A stretch of 12,531 bases of DNA from Fragilaria radians (GCA_900642245.1 CAAAJI010000874.1:1-12531); one strand, 5' to 3'. Positions 1 to 7,346 are shown, counted from the first letter of the stretch. Notes: generated by a model not told the origin, from the letters alone. A program made the numbers and translations.

Positions 1-431
1 AGGGTGCAATGGTAGGAATCAAAGTGAGAGATGCTGTAGTTGGGATATCTGTTGGTGAGAATGTGGGTGCAGCAGTGGTGGGCTGATTTGTTGGATTATC
101 AGTAGGTAATGCTGTTGTGGGTGCAATGGTAGGAATCAAAGTGGGAGATGCTGTAGTTGGGATATCTGTTGGTGAGAATGTGGGTGCAGCAGTGGTGGGC
201 TGATTTGTTGGATTATCAGTAGGTAATGCTGTTGTGGGTATATTTGTGGGAATCAAAGTGGGAGAAGCTGTAGTTGAGATATCTGTTGGAGAAATTGTCG
301 GTGCAACAGTTGTTGGATTATCAGTAGGCAATGCTGTATATCTGTTGGAGAAATTGTGGGTGCAACAGTTGCTGGATTATCAGTAGGCAATGCTGTTGTG
401 GGTACATCTGTGGGAATCAATGTGGGAGATG
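1..431 (-). repeat. Left half of PT-repeat tandem array (117/105-bp units)
   Basis: Tandem units whose shared core (ggattatcagtagg) starts at 93, 210, 315 and 374, giving spacings of 117, 105 and 59 bp. Read on the minus strand the units encode Pro-Thr-rich peptide of the style PTDNPTNQPTTAAPT and SPTLIPT. Both full unit lengths are multiples of three, so the minus frame is kept from unit to unit. The plus strand has a TGA in every 117-bp unit, so minus is the likely coding strand. The 59-bp spacing is a 105-bp unit that lost 46 bp near 338-341, which shifts the minus frame. The array runs off the left edge of the window and on the right is interrupted at 431 by a copia element. Low-complexity PT repeats are common in diatom surface or secreted proteins (family knowledge). 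No start codon or signal peptide is visible, so gene identity is unknown. Confidence 0.85.
426..431. repeat. Target-site duplication, left copy (gagatg)
   Basis: The six bases directly before the first LTR base (TG at 432) are gagatg, repeated directly after the second LTR at 5119-5124. The base before TG is g in both LTRs, so a 5-bp duplication (gagat) with LTRs starting GTG cannot be told from a 6-bp duplication. Five is the usual copia length (family knowledge). Confidence 0.88.
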
Positions 432-562
432 TGTCAAGAATGAGGGTATTTCGCATTTTCTCAAGAACCCACCTGGTGAGGAACTGTTAGCCTCTTGTTC
501 TACTCAGTGATTATAACGGGTTATATTCTACAGAATATGATCCATCTACACATTATAATCCA

Positions 563-564
563 AT

Positions 565-595
<31 letters not shown>

Positions 596-597
596 AA
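563..597 (+). promoter_or_regulatory. TA-rich block, possible LTR promoter element
   Basis: An alternating TA microsatellite ending in atataaatt lies about 130 bp into the LTR. It is the only TATA-like element between the LTR start and the polyprotein start at 791. The same block, longer, lies in the 3' LTR at about 4927-4960. Promoter function is inferred from position and composition only. Confidence 0.25.
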
Positions 598-631
598 TTA
601 GCGAGAAAATTAGCGAGAAAATCAGCGAGAA
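598..631 (+). repeat. 12-bp direct repeat in 5' LTR (ttagcgagaaaa x 2.8)
   Basis: ttagcgagaaaa occurs at 598-609 and 610-621, followed by a partial tcagcgagaa copy to 631. The 3' LTR has the same trio at 4964-4997. Its place just after the TA block would fit a transcription-factor or RNA-level cis element, but no function can be assigned. Confidence 0.75.
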
Positions 632-704
632 CAATGCAACCCAGTAGCAAAATATAGGATAATGATATAGCTCACTCTATCAAAACCATACAACTTCACA
701 TCGT

Positions 705-736
705 ATTTCCTTTCTTTTCTCTTTCTTTTGTTTCAG
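705..736 (+). promoter_or_regulatory. Polypyrimidine tract ending TTTCAG, splice-acceptor-like
   Basis: An almost pure C/T run of about 30 bases (705-734, with one G) ends in AG at 735-736, 15 bases before the LTR end. This matches a 3' splice-site consensus (pyrimidine tract plus CAG|G). The same sequence recurs near the end of the 3' LTR (AG at 5103-5104). Whether it is used is unknown. It could splice a leader onto the gag mRNA or trap transcripts reading into the flank. Confidence 0.3.
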
Positions 737-750
737 GTGACTCCTCAACA

Positions 751-790
751 CGTTTGAAAACGTTATAGCTGTAACGTGAGCATCTGAAAA
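751..790 (+). other. Leader between 5' LTR and polyprotein; hairpin, no canonical PBS
   Basis: The 40 bases after the LTR would normally start with a primer-binding site. They start cgtttgaaaacg, not TGG, so there is no match to a tRNA 3' end, and no TTATGAG segment complementary to an initiator-tRNA anticodon arm is seen. Instead ACGTTA/TAACGT forms a perfect 6-bp stem at 760-777 around the loop TAGCTG, and CGTTT/AAACG pairs at 751-762. A half-tRNA or non-tRNA primer is possible. Confidence 0.4.
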
Positions 791-3700
791 ATGGTCGATA
801 TCAAAACAATTCGTATTATCGCTGTTTCTGGAAAGGAGGAGGATTGGAATCGATGGTCAAAAACATTCTTGGCAACTGTTACTGCAAAGGGATATCGGAA
901 TGCTATCAAACCTTTAGATCCTTCGGTTAAAGCTGAAGATGATGAGAATGTTCAAGTTTACAATGATCTAATCTTGAGTTGCCAAGATGATATTACTTTT
1001 GGAATTATTGATGAGGCCGTTTCTACGGATTTTCCCGATGGAGATGCGAGGTTGGCTTGGAAACACCTCATGGACAAGTATGAACCTAGCACCGGAGCGT
1101 CTAAGGTTCAATTGAAACAAGAGTTTCACCAATGCAAGTTGGCTTGTGTGGAAGATGACCCAGAAGCATGGATTACCCAATTGGAGTTGAAAAGAAGAAG
1201 ACTCAAGGTTCTGGGGACAACAATTGATGATGAAGATTTAATATTACATATTCTGAATCACCTTCCCAAAGAATATGAAACGGTTGTTGAATTATGTGAA
1301 GAAGAATTGTCCAAAAATGCTTTGACATTAGTCAAAGCAAAAGAGAGAATCAGAGCAAGATTCTCCAGGCTCAAGAAAGCTAAAGAGGAATCTGATGACA
1401 TTGTTGCTCTCATGATGAACAATAAATTCAAAGGCTCCTGCAATGTTTGTGGCAAGATTGGTCATAAAGGAGCTGAGTGTTGGACTCTTGAAAAGAACAA
1501 GGCAAAGAAGGAATCCTTCCTTGCAAAAATGAAAGACAAGAAGTCAAAGAAGAAGAATAAGAACAAATCAGGCCATATAACGGAGACTTCAAGCAACAGA
1601 GATGATTCAGAAATTGTTCTAATAGCAAATGACATAAAGAAGTTTGACACAAACACCTGGATTGCAGACTCTGGTGCCTCCACCCATATGTGCAATGACA
1701 TTTCAATCATGTCTAATCTAAAAGAAACCAACCAATCCATCTCGATTGGAGATGGTAGAAAGATGATTGCTACCAAAATAGGAACAGTTCGTGGAGAATT
1801 GAAGAACGAAATTGGGCAAACAATTCCAATTGTTCTAACTGATGTCACCTATATTCCAGATCTTTTGGTTAATCTGTTTTCTCTCACAGCAACCATGGAA
1901 AAGGATTTCAAGATTGCTGGTTCCAAACAAGGAATTAAAATCATGAAGGGCAAATCATCAATACTCTTTCATGAAAAGTTTGGGACATCTAAGGGTCATG
2001 TTTTTGGTGCTACAATATTGCCTTTGTCTGGTGTGGCTTTGATATCAGAAGCCAAAATAAATAAGACTTATGAACAGGCTCATCAAGTTTTGGGACATCC
2101 TGGAAAGGAACTGATGCAAGGGACAAGTAACCGCCTTGGATGGAAACTTATTGGCAAAAACAGCACTTCTTGTGAAGACTGTATGATAGCAAAGGCACGC
2201 CGTTCTAATCTACCCAAAACCTCCAAGAACCCTTCAGACAAACCTGGGGAGCGCATCATGATAGATATCAGTTCAGTAAAGTCAAAGGAAAACGTTAAGA
2301 GTGGAAGATTCTGGCTTTTAGTTGTGGATGAAGCAACCAACATGAAATGGAGTTTCTTCCTCCAATCCAAGAAGCAACAAGTACCAGTACTCCAAGGTTT
2401 CATCAAGACCCTCAAGGAACTTGGACGTCCGGTCAAGTTCATACGATGTGATAATGCTGGTGAGAATGAGAGTCTCAAGAAGCAACTGGATCAGGAGGGA
2501 TCTTCCATTCAATTTGAGTATACTGCACAACAAACTCCTCAGCAAAATGGAAAGGTTGAGAGAGCTTTTGCGTCCCTTTATGGGCGCATGCGAGCAATGA
2601 TGCTGGGTGCAGGACTTGATGAAAGGTCTAAGTTGAAACTTTGGATGGAGGCTGCGGCAACAGCCACCAAGCTTGACAATATTCTATCAATTGAAGGGGA
2701 GTCAAGTCCATACAAGAAGTTCTATGGAGAAGACCCTAAGTACCAGCACCATCTTCAAACTTTTGGAGAGGTTGGAATTGTGACAAAGAACCCTGGAAAC
2801 ACAATCAAGGCAAAGTTAGATGATAGAGGAAGCAAATGCCTCTTTCTTGGATATGCTGCAAATCATGCACCCAATGTATACCAAATGTGGAATCTTTTGA
2901 CAGAAAAGGTGATGATTACCAGAGATGTAAAGTGGACTGGTAAATTTACTGAAGACAAGACAAAAACATTGACAATGGAAACAACAGTTGACAATGATGA
3001 TGAGGAAGATACAATCCCAATACCAATTGTTAAAGCACCTACTGTAAATGAACCACCAGAAGAGCCAATTGATATACCATTTCGACTCACACATGAACTG
3101 CGCGGATTGCAGTCATACAATGCACCTGGACGTATTGAACTTGAAGGACAGGCAAATCACTTCTGTTTCTTTGTTCCTGACATGGTTCATGAATCAGAAA
3201 AGGACCCAATCACTTTTCAAGATGCGTGGCATCATCCTGATGCTACTGAACGACACTTCTGGCGTGAAGCTATTCGTTTGGAGTTCCACCAAATGATCAA
3301 AAACAAAGTATGGCGTAAAGAAGGAATACAAACTCTACCTCCAAACAGGAAGGGCATTGGAACAAAATGGGTCTTTAAGAAGAAAAAGAATGGTATCTAT
3401 CGGGCACGTCTTGTGGCAAAAGGATATAATCAAGTTGCAGGTATTGACTTCCAGTACAATTTTGCACTAGTCACAAGTGAAGTGAGTCTACGCATTCTCT
3501 TGATCCTCTGGATCATTGAAGATTACTTTAGTGAAGTTGCAGATGTGCAGACAGCGTTTTTACATGGAGACTTAGAAGAAGAACTCTTTATCAAGATCCC
3601 GTCTGGCTATCAAGAATTCCTTGCAGAACAAAATGAATGCATCACCAATAACTTTTTGCAGTTGACAAAGTCTACCTATGGAATTTACAAGTGTTCTTAA
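791..3700 (+). CDS. Copia Gag-Pol polyprotein, Gag through 5' half of RT (truncated by frameshift)
   Basis: 969 codons from ATG 791, the first good ATG after the LTR, 40 bp downstream. Residues about 1-200 are a copia-type Gag (UBN2-like). The zinc knuckle CX2CX4HX4C has C217, C220, H225 and C230. The aspartic protease motif DSGA is at 293-296. The GAG-pre-integrase HHCC zinc site is H431, H436, C461, C464. The integrase triad is D492, D554 and E590 (D-X35-E). RT begins at about residue 800 and has the first catalytic Asp in DVQTAFLHG (D918). After STYG (3671-3682) the frame runs into four unrelated residues and a TAA. The conserved Q-A-x-R-x-W segment that should follow in copia RT is missing, and the RT sequence resumes in another frame at 3678. 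A short deletion of roughly ten codons with net frameshift explains this. The product would include Gag, protease and integrase but no working RT. Confidence 0.92.
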   Translation: MVDIKTIRIIAVSGKEEDWNRWSKTFLATVTAKGYRNAIKPLDPSVKAEDDENVQVYNDLILSCQDDITFGIIDEAVSTDFPDGDARLAWKHLMDKYEPSTGASKVQLKQEFHQCKLACVEDDPEAWITQLELKRRRLKVLGTTIDDEDLILHILNHLPKEYETVVELCEEELSKNALTLVKAKERIRARFSRLKKAKEESDDIVALMMNNKFKGSCNVCGKIGHKGAECWTLEKNKAKKESFLAKMKDKKSKKKNKNKSGHITETSSNRDDSEIVLIANDIKKFDTNTWIADSGASTHMCNDISIMSNLKETNQSISIGDGRKMIATKIGTVRGELKNEIGQTIPIVLTDVTYIPDLLVNLFSLTATMEKDFKIAGSKQGIKIMKGKSSILFHEKFGTSKGHVFGATILPLSGVALISEAKINKTYEQAHQVLGHPGKELMQGTSNRLGWKLIGKNSTSCEDCMIAKARRSNLPKTSKNPSDKPGERIMIDISSVKSKENVKSGRFWLLVVDEATNMKWSFFLQSKKQQVPVLQGFIKTLKELGRPVKFIRCDNAGENESLKKQLDQEGSSIQFEYTAQQTPQQNGKVERAFASLYGRMRAMMLGAGLDERSKLKLWMEAAATATKLDNILSIEGESSPYKKFYGEDPKYQHHLQTFGEVGIVTKNPGNTIKAKLDDRGSKCLFLGYAANHAPNVYQMWNLLTEKVMITRDVKWTGKFTEDKTKTLTMETTVDNDDEEDTIPIPIVKAPTVNEPPEEPIDIPFRLTHELRGLQSYNAPGRIELEGQANHFCFFVPDMVHESEKDPITFQDAWHHPDATERHFWREAIRLEFHQMIKNKVWRKEGIQTLPPNRKGIGTKWVFKKKKNGIYRARLVAKGYNQVAGIDFQYNFALVTSEVSLRILLILWIIEDYFSEVADVQTAFLHGDLEEELFIKIPSGYQEFLAEQNECITNNFLQLTKSTYGIYKCS

Positions 3701-4064
3701 GACTCAGTTGAATTTTGACCAACATGCAAGCGATAGCTGTTTGTTAAAGCGTATCAATAAAAATGGCAAAGTCTTTCTCATCATATATGTTGATGACTGT
3801 TTTGTTGTTGGAGACAGAAAGGCTGTTAAGAAAGCTCTGGATGATATTCAAATGGTGTTCAATATCACTCGAAGTGAAAACATTGAAGATTTTATTGGAT
3901 GCCACATTAAAAGAGATGGAGAAAAAGTCCTATTGTCTCAACCTGATCTAATCAAGAAAATACTTGAAAAATTTGATAACAAGATTGAAAAATTCAAGCA
4001 GTATGACACTCCGGCAAGTGCTTCATCTCATGTCAATCGCTGCATTGAAGATGAGGATGTTTAA
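3678..4064 (+). pseudogene. Copia RT, catalytic palm segment (out of frame with Gag)
   Basis: 128 codons holding the second half of reverse transcriptase, including the catalytic YVDD box at 3786-3797 (Asp at residues 39 and 40). The reading frame differs from 791-3700, so it cannot be made from the Gag start without frameshifting. Homology appears to begin within a codon or two of 3681, where the upstream frame loses homology, marking the deletion joint. The ATG at 3678 lies inside the former RT and is not a real start. The frame ends at a TAA (4062-4064) produced by a one-base loss in a T run. Confidence 0.85.
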
Positions 4065-4871
4065 GTGATGAAGAGCAACAGGAATTCCGTTCGGGAGTTG
4101 GATCCCTTCTATTATCTCTTGAAACACTCCAGGCCTGATTTGTCAAATAGTGTTCGTGAACTATCCAAAGTCATGGATAGGGCTAACAAGGTACATGAAA
4201 AGATGCTTCACAGAGTCATTTGTTTTGTCAAGCAGACAAAGGATTGTTATTTGGTACTAGCTCCTATGAAAGAGCAGCTGACCTGGAATCTCAAAGGATT
4301 TTGTGATTCTGACTTTGCTGGAGATAGAAATACTTGGAAGAGCGTGAGTGGTTTTGTCATATATTTATGCGGAGCTGCCATTGCGTGGAGATCTAAAGGG
4401 CAGAAGAGCGTCACTCTTTCCTCTACAGAAGCTGAATATGTGGCAATATCAGAAATTGCTGCAGAGATACTCTACATTGCAGGTATCCTAAAGTTCTTGA
4501 ATATCCCTTTGGTATATCCCATTACAGTGAATGTAGATAATATTGGTGCAATCTATCTTACCAAAAATGCTACAACTGGTAGCCGAACCAAACATGTGGA
4601 CACTCGTTATCACTTTGTTCGTGAGTACATTGAAGATGGAATCATCAAAGTTGTGTTTGTAAGTTCCGAAGAAAATCATGCAGATATTTTTACCAAGAAT
4701 TTAAATTGGGCACTATTTCAAAAACATAGTGAAGCTCTTGGATTGAAAGACATTGATACAGTTTCTACCGGGTATAAAATGCAAAATAGGAAGGGTGTCA
4801 AGAATGAGGGTATTTCGCATTTTCTCAAGAACCCACCTGGTGAGGAACTGTTAGCCTCTTGTTCTACTTAG
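4065..4871 (+). pseudogene. Copia RNase H domain and C-terminus, reading into the 3' LTR
   Basis: Same frame as 3678-4064, separated by the TAA at 4062-4064. Codons 4065 to about 4110 look unlike a copia protein, whereas the frame starting at 4061 reads as a plausible Glu/Gln-rich linker, so a one-base loss near 4061 and a one-base gain near 4112 flank a miscoded stretch. From about 4113 the copia RT/RNase H join (LLKHSRPDLSNSVREL) is normal. RNase H acidic residues are D81 (CDSDFAGD), E122 (SSTEAEYVA), D158 (VDNIGA) and D207 (HADIFTKNL). The frame crosses the polypurine tract and takes about 25 codons from the 3' LTR, stopping at TAG 4869-4871. Confidence 0.87.
4788..4795 (+). other. Polypurine tract (aggaaggg)
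   Basis: An eight-base purine run ends directly at the TG of the 3' LTR, the standard position of the plus-strand primer in LTR elements. It lies inside the polyprotein reading frame, where it encodes part of QNRKG. It also supports 4796, rather than 4795, as the first LTR base. Confidence 0.8.
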
Positions 4872-4920
4872 TGATTATAACGGGTTATATTCTACAGAAT
4901 ATGATCCATCTACACATTAT

Positions 4921-4959
<39 letters not shown>

Positions 4960-5118
4960 TGAATTAGCGAGAAAATTAGCGAGAAAATCAGCGAGAACAA
5001 TGCAACCCAGTAGCAAAATATAGGATAATGATATAGCTCACTCTATCAAAAAACCATACGACTTCACATCGTATTTCCTTTCTTTTCTCTTTCTTTTGTT
5101 TCAGGTGACTCCTCAACA
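4796..5118 (+). repeat. 3' LTR of copia element
   Basis: 323 bp, TGTCAAG...CTCAACA, the partner of 432-750. It carries T where the 5' LTR has C in the motif giving TAG at 4869-4871, a longer pure TA run and two extra A in the caaaa run. The 12-bp repeats are at 4964-4997. The pyrimidine tract and TTTCAG at its end are preserved. Confidence 0.95.
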
Positions 5119-5124
5119 GAGATG
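5119..5124. repeat. Target-site duplication, right copy (gagatg)
   Basis: Directly follows the terminal CA of the 3' LTR and matches 426-431. It continues ctgtagttggg, which is the normal next sequence of a PT-array unit, so the left and right flanks join into one unit. Confidence 0.88.
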
Positions 5125-5871
5125 CTGTAGTTGGGATATGTGTTGGTGAGAATGTGGGTGCAGCAGTGGTGGGCTGATTTGATGGATTATCAGTAGGTAA
5201 TGCTGTTGTGGGTGCAATGGTAGGAATCAAAGTGAGAGATGCTGTAGTTGGGATATCTGTTGGTGAGAATGTGGGTGCAGCAGTGGTGGGCTGATTTGTT
5301 GGATTATCAGTAGGTAATGCTGTTGTGGGTGCAATTGTGGGAATCAATGTGGGAAATGCTGTAGTTGGGATATCTGTTGGTGAGAATGTGGGTGCAGCAG
5401 TGGTGGGCTGATTTGTTGGATTATCAGTAGGTAATGCTGTTGTGGGTACATTTGTGGGAATCAAAGTGGGAGATGCTGTAGTTGGGATATCTGTTGGTGA
5501 GAATGTGGGTGCAGCAGTGGTGGGCTGATTTGTTGGATTATCAGTAGGTAATGCTGTTGTGGGTACATTTGTGGGAATCAAAGTGGGAGAAGCTGTAGTT
5601 GAGAAATCAGTTGGAGAAATTGTGGGTGCAACAGTTGTTGGATTATCAGTAGGCAATGCTGTTGTGGGTACATTTGTGGGAATCAAAGTGGGAGAAGCTG
5701 TAGTTGAGAAATCTGTTGGAGAAATTGTGGGAGCAACAGTTGTTGGATTATCAGTAGGCAATGCTGTTGTGGGTACATTTGTGGGAATCAAAGTGGGAGA
5801 TGCTGTAGTTGGGATATCTGTTGGTGAGAATGTGGGTGCAGCAGTGGTGGGCTGATTTGTTGGATTATTGT
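5125..5871 (-). repeat. Right half of PT-repeat tandem array
   Basis: The unit core starts at 5184, 5301, 5418, 5535, 5640, 5745 and 5862, giving spacings of 117, 117, 117, 105, 105 and 117 bp. All are multiples of three, and the minus strand stays open as PT repeats through all units. The 117-bp unit adds an NQPTTAAPT-type stretch that the 105-bp unit lacks. Minus-strand translation from the ATG at 5791 gives 267 residues, but the last 60 or so come from the inserted LTR. Upstream on the minus strand the frame meets a TAA at 5872-5874, so no start is visible. Homology to the unit stops abruptly at about 5868, next to a gypsy-type fragment. It could be the body of a lost host gene or a satellite-like expansion of one. 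Confidence 0.85.
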
Positions 5872-5893
5872 GTTAGGGATTTGCTTCTTGATC

Positions 5894-6316
5894 CTAGTCA
5901 AGGTAGGTCACAATGATCATTTTGTATTTGGACTGCTGTGCTGTGTTATCCACAGCTACATTCTGAATTTTGCAACTTGGTGCAAACTCTGGTAACAAAA
6001 ACTGCAAGGGAATATTGTATTTTGTTACAAATGTTCCCGTGTTGGTAGTCCAAGAAACTTCCTTTGATTGTTTCTGCGATTCAAAAAATTGATCTGGCAG
6101 ACTATTTCTTTTAATAATGGTTTTAGTACACCCTGTGTCTATTAAGACTTTATTGAGAATAATTGTTTGACTATTGTCATCACTACTAATTTTAATGGCC
6201 ATAGTTACTTCTAGTACTAAGCCTGTAGTGTTCAAGGTGTTGGTGTCAGTTGGCACAGTTTTTGAAGTTGGATTTGGACCTACCTCTAGATTCATATAAT
6301 CAATGAAATCTTGCAT
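5894..6316 (-). pseudogene. Ty3/gypsy-like aspartic protease fragment
   Basis: 140 codons on the minus strand. The retroviral-type protease active site is VLIDTGCTKTII (D60), followed by WTTNTGTF and a conserved LPEFAPS...VAVDNT...YKMII block typical of diatom gypsy protease. The family continues with a G-R-D-L-L type motif and then RT. Here the text turns into VTYLD and a TAG, and the PT array starts about 20 bp further on, so RT, RNase H and integrase are missing. The ATG at 6316 is probably only internal, because the frame overlaps the upstream zinc-knuckle frame by 25 bp with a -1 offset, as in Gag-Pol. No clear slippery heptamer is seen, so a mutation is as likely as programmed frameshifting. 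Confidence 0.72.
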
Positions 6317-6655
6317 TCTGGGATATCAGTAAGATGTTCAAAGTCCTCAGACATGTCATCATCTACATGGATGAGATTGTTTTCCTGTGGCTCAGGTTTG
6401 CGCTTAGCCTTCTTCTGGGCTTCTGCACTGGCCTTTGCCTTGATATGGCATTTGCCTTCCTCATGGCCAGTGTTTCCACAAAAGGCACATTTGGAAAAGG
6501 GTTTCTTTTTGATCTGACCTTTAAAAGTGTTAGTTTTAGTAAATTTACAATGTTTACTATATGCGCGTTTATGCACAGTTTTTGGCTTCTCGTGCGTGTT
6601 GCGCGCCATAGAAAATGGTTGAGATCAATGACAATCAACGATTCAGCATAGTCAT
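6292..6655 (-). pseudogene. Ty3/gypsy-like Gag nucleocapsid fragment
   Basis: The ORF 6609-6292 (105 codons) is Lys-rich and has a CCHC zinc knuckle CX2CX4HX4C (C41, C44, H49, C54) followed by an acidic tail, HVDDDMSEDFEHL. This is the nucleic-acid-binding end of a Gag. Upstream, another frame at about 6655-6608 reads DYAESLIVIDLNHFLW, which also looks Gag-derived, so a frameshift near 6605 is likely and the ATG at 6609 is probably internal. The N-terminal capsid part of Gag is absent. Together with 5894-6316 this is one minus-strand gypsy remnant of about 760 bp, truncated at both ends. Confidence 0.65.
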
Positions 6656-7346
6656 GCTGTTATATATTTTTTTCAATACTGATTTCAAAAGGAGAAAAAT
6701 TGTAAATTGAATAGGTCATTGCTACTGTTAAAAATGTGTAAATGTCGATCGTTCAAGATCGATTGAATATTATGCTAAAACAATTACTGTTAACACTGTA
6801 GCTGTAGACACACTAATCAACTTATGGATTCATTAGTTGGCATCAACCTTAATATTATCATATATCAAAGTCAATGTAGCGTCAACAGATATTCAGCACT
6901 AATCGATGTTCAATAGTATTGAACTATCGTGCTTAATGACAAATACATATTCAGTGGAAGATAACTTTGACGATTCGGGATCACAAGTATGGTGACATTC
7001 TTTTGATCTTGAATGCTGCAATGTATGAAGTGATTGTTGTTATCATAGTCGACAGCGTAAACGTTAAAAAAAATCCATCCCTGTCTGCCTTATCCCTCTT
7101 GCTGTTGCGACTTTAGAATTTTTTGTATACTATGTTTATTGAATAAGCAAAAAATCTCATTTAAGCATAAAGATATATGAGCAATCTCTTGTTGCCAATC
7201 AGGCAAACATTTCAAAATTTTTAAAATCTTAAAACACAATGGTATTAAATTTAAAGATTAGCCCCTTAAAATTTTTATGTCTTAAACTTTGGGCTAGGGT
7301 TTAAATTTGTCCCTTTTTTTCACATTTTTGAATATTTTCAAATCTC
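6656..7346. other. AT-rich stretch without a recognisable gene
   Basis: No ORF with recognisable protein character on either strand. It contains a perfect 6-bp inverted repeat, TCGATC/GATCGA, at 6745-6762 around gttcaa, and a longer imperfect inverted repeat at 7247-7308. It could contain a decayed LTR of the minus-strand gypsy remnant to the left, but no terminal repeat partner is visible in the window. Confidence 0.5.
7247..7308. repeat. Imperfect inverted repeat upstream of the 7347 ORF
   Basis: Arms 7247-7264 (AAATTTAAA, four unmatched bases, AGCCC) and 7291-7308 (GGGCT, four unmatched bases, TTTAAATTT) pair at 14 of 18 positions around an AT-rich loop of about 26 bases. It ends 38 bp before ATG 7347. 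It may be a hairpin, a small MITE remnant or chance in AT-rich DNA. Confidence 0.45.

Larger units (their letters stand above)
432..750 (+). repeat. 5' LTR of copia element
   Basis: 319 bp, starting TGTCAAG and ending CTCAACA, with the canonical TG...CA termini. It matches 4796-5118 almost base for base. Differences are C versus T in the ctact(c/t)agtg motif (about 507), the length and composition of the TA microsatellite near 563-597, two extra A in the other copy's caaaa run, and one a/g change shortly after that run. It contains a TA-rich block, a 12-bp repeat (598-631) and a terminal pyrimidine tract ending in TTTCAG. Confidence 0.95.
432..5118 (+). mobile_element. Ty1/copia LTR retrotransposon, complete but coding-defective
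   Basis: A 4,687-bp element with LTRs at 432-750 and 4796-5118, a polypurine tract at 4788-4795, flanking gagatg target duplications and a plus-strand polyprotein. Domain order is Gag, zinc knuckle, protease, GAG-pre-integrase HHCC, integrase, reverse transcriptase, RNase H. Integrase before reverse transcriptase places it in Ty1/copia, and it resembles diatom CoDi-type elements. It sits within one unit of the PT-repeat array: removing the element plus one target copy leaves a core-to-core distance of exactly 117 bp, the standard unit length. Outside microsatellite and A-run lengths the two LTRs differ at only about two positions, so insertion is recent. The polyprotein is nonetheless broken in RT. 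Confidence 0.95.

Noticed and set aside
1..431. Possible CRISPR-like array
   Set aside because: The 105/117-bp units are repeats throughout, without unique spacers, and have codon-multiple lengths in a eukaryotic setting.
253..456. Minus-strand 67-codon ORF starting inside the 5' LTR
   Set aside because: Its first residues come from antisense LTR and its last third is the frameshifted PT unit after the 46-bp deletion; it is not a gene.
1462..1848. Minus-strand ORFs across the copia polyprotein (also 2083-2478, 2816-3120)
   Set aside because: Antisense to well-supported Gag, protease and integrase domains; no independent protein features.
5559..5855. Plus-strand ORF of Val/Gly repeats (GTFVGIKVGEAVV type)
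   Set aside because: It is the antisense of the PT units. The plus frame is stopped by a TGA in every 117-bp unit, whereas the minus frame is open across all units, so it is treated as a shadow.
6745..6762. TCGATC/GATCGA inverted repeat as a terminator or operator
   Set aside because: Only 6 bp per arm, with no flanking gene that it could regulate.
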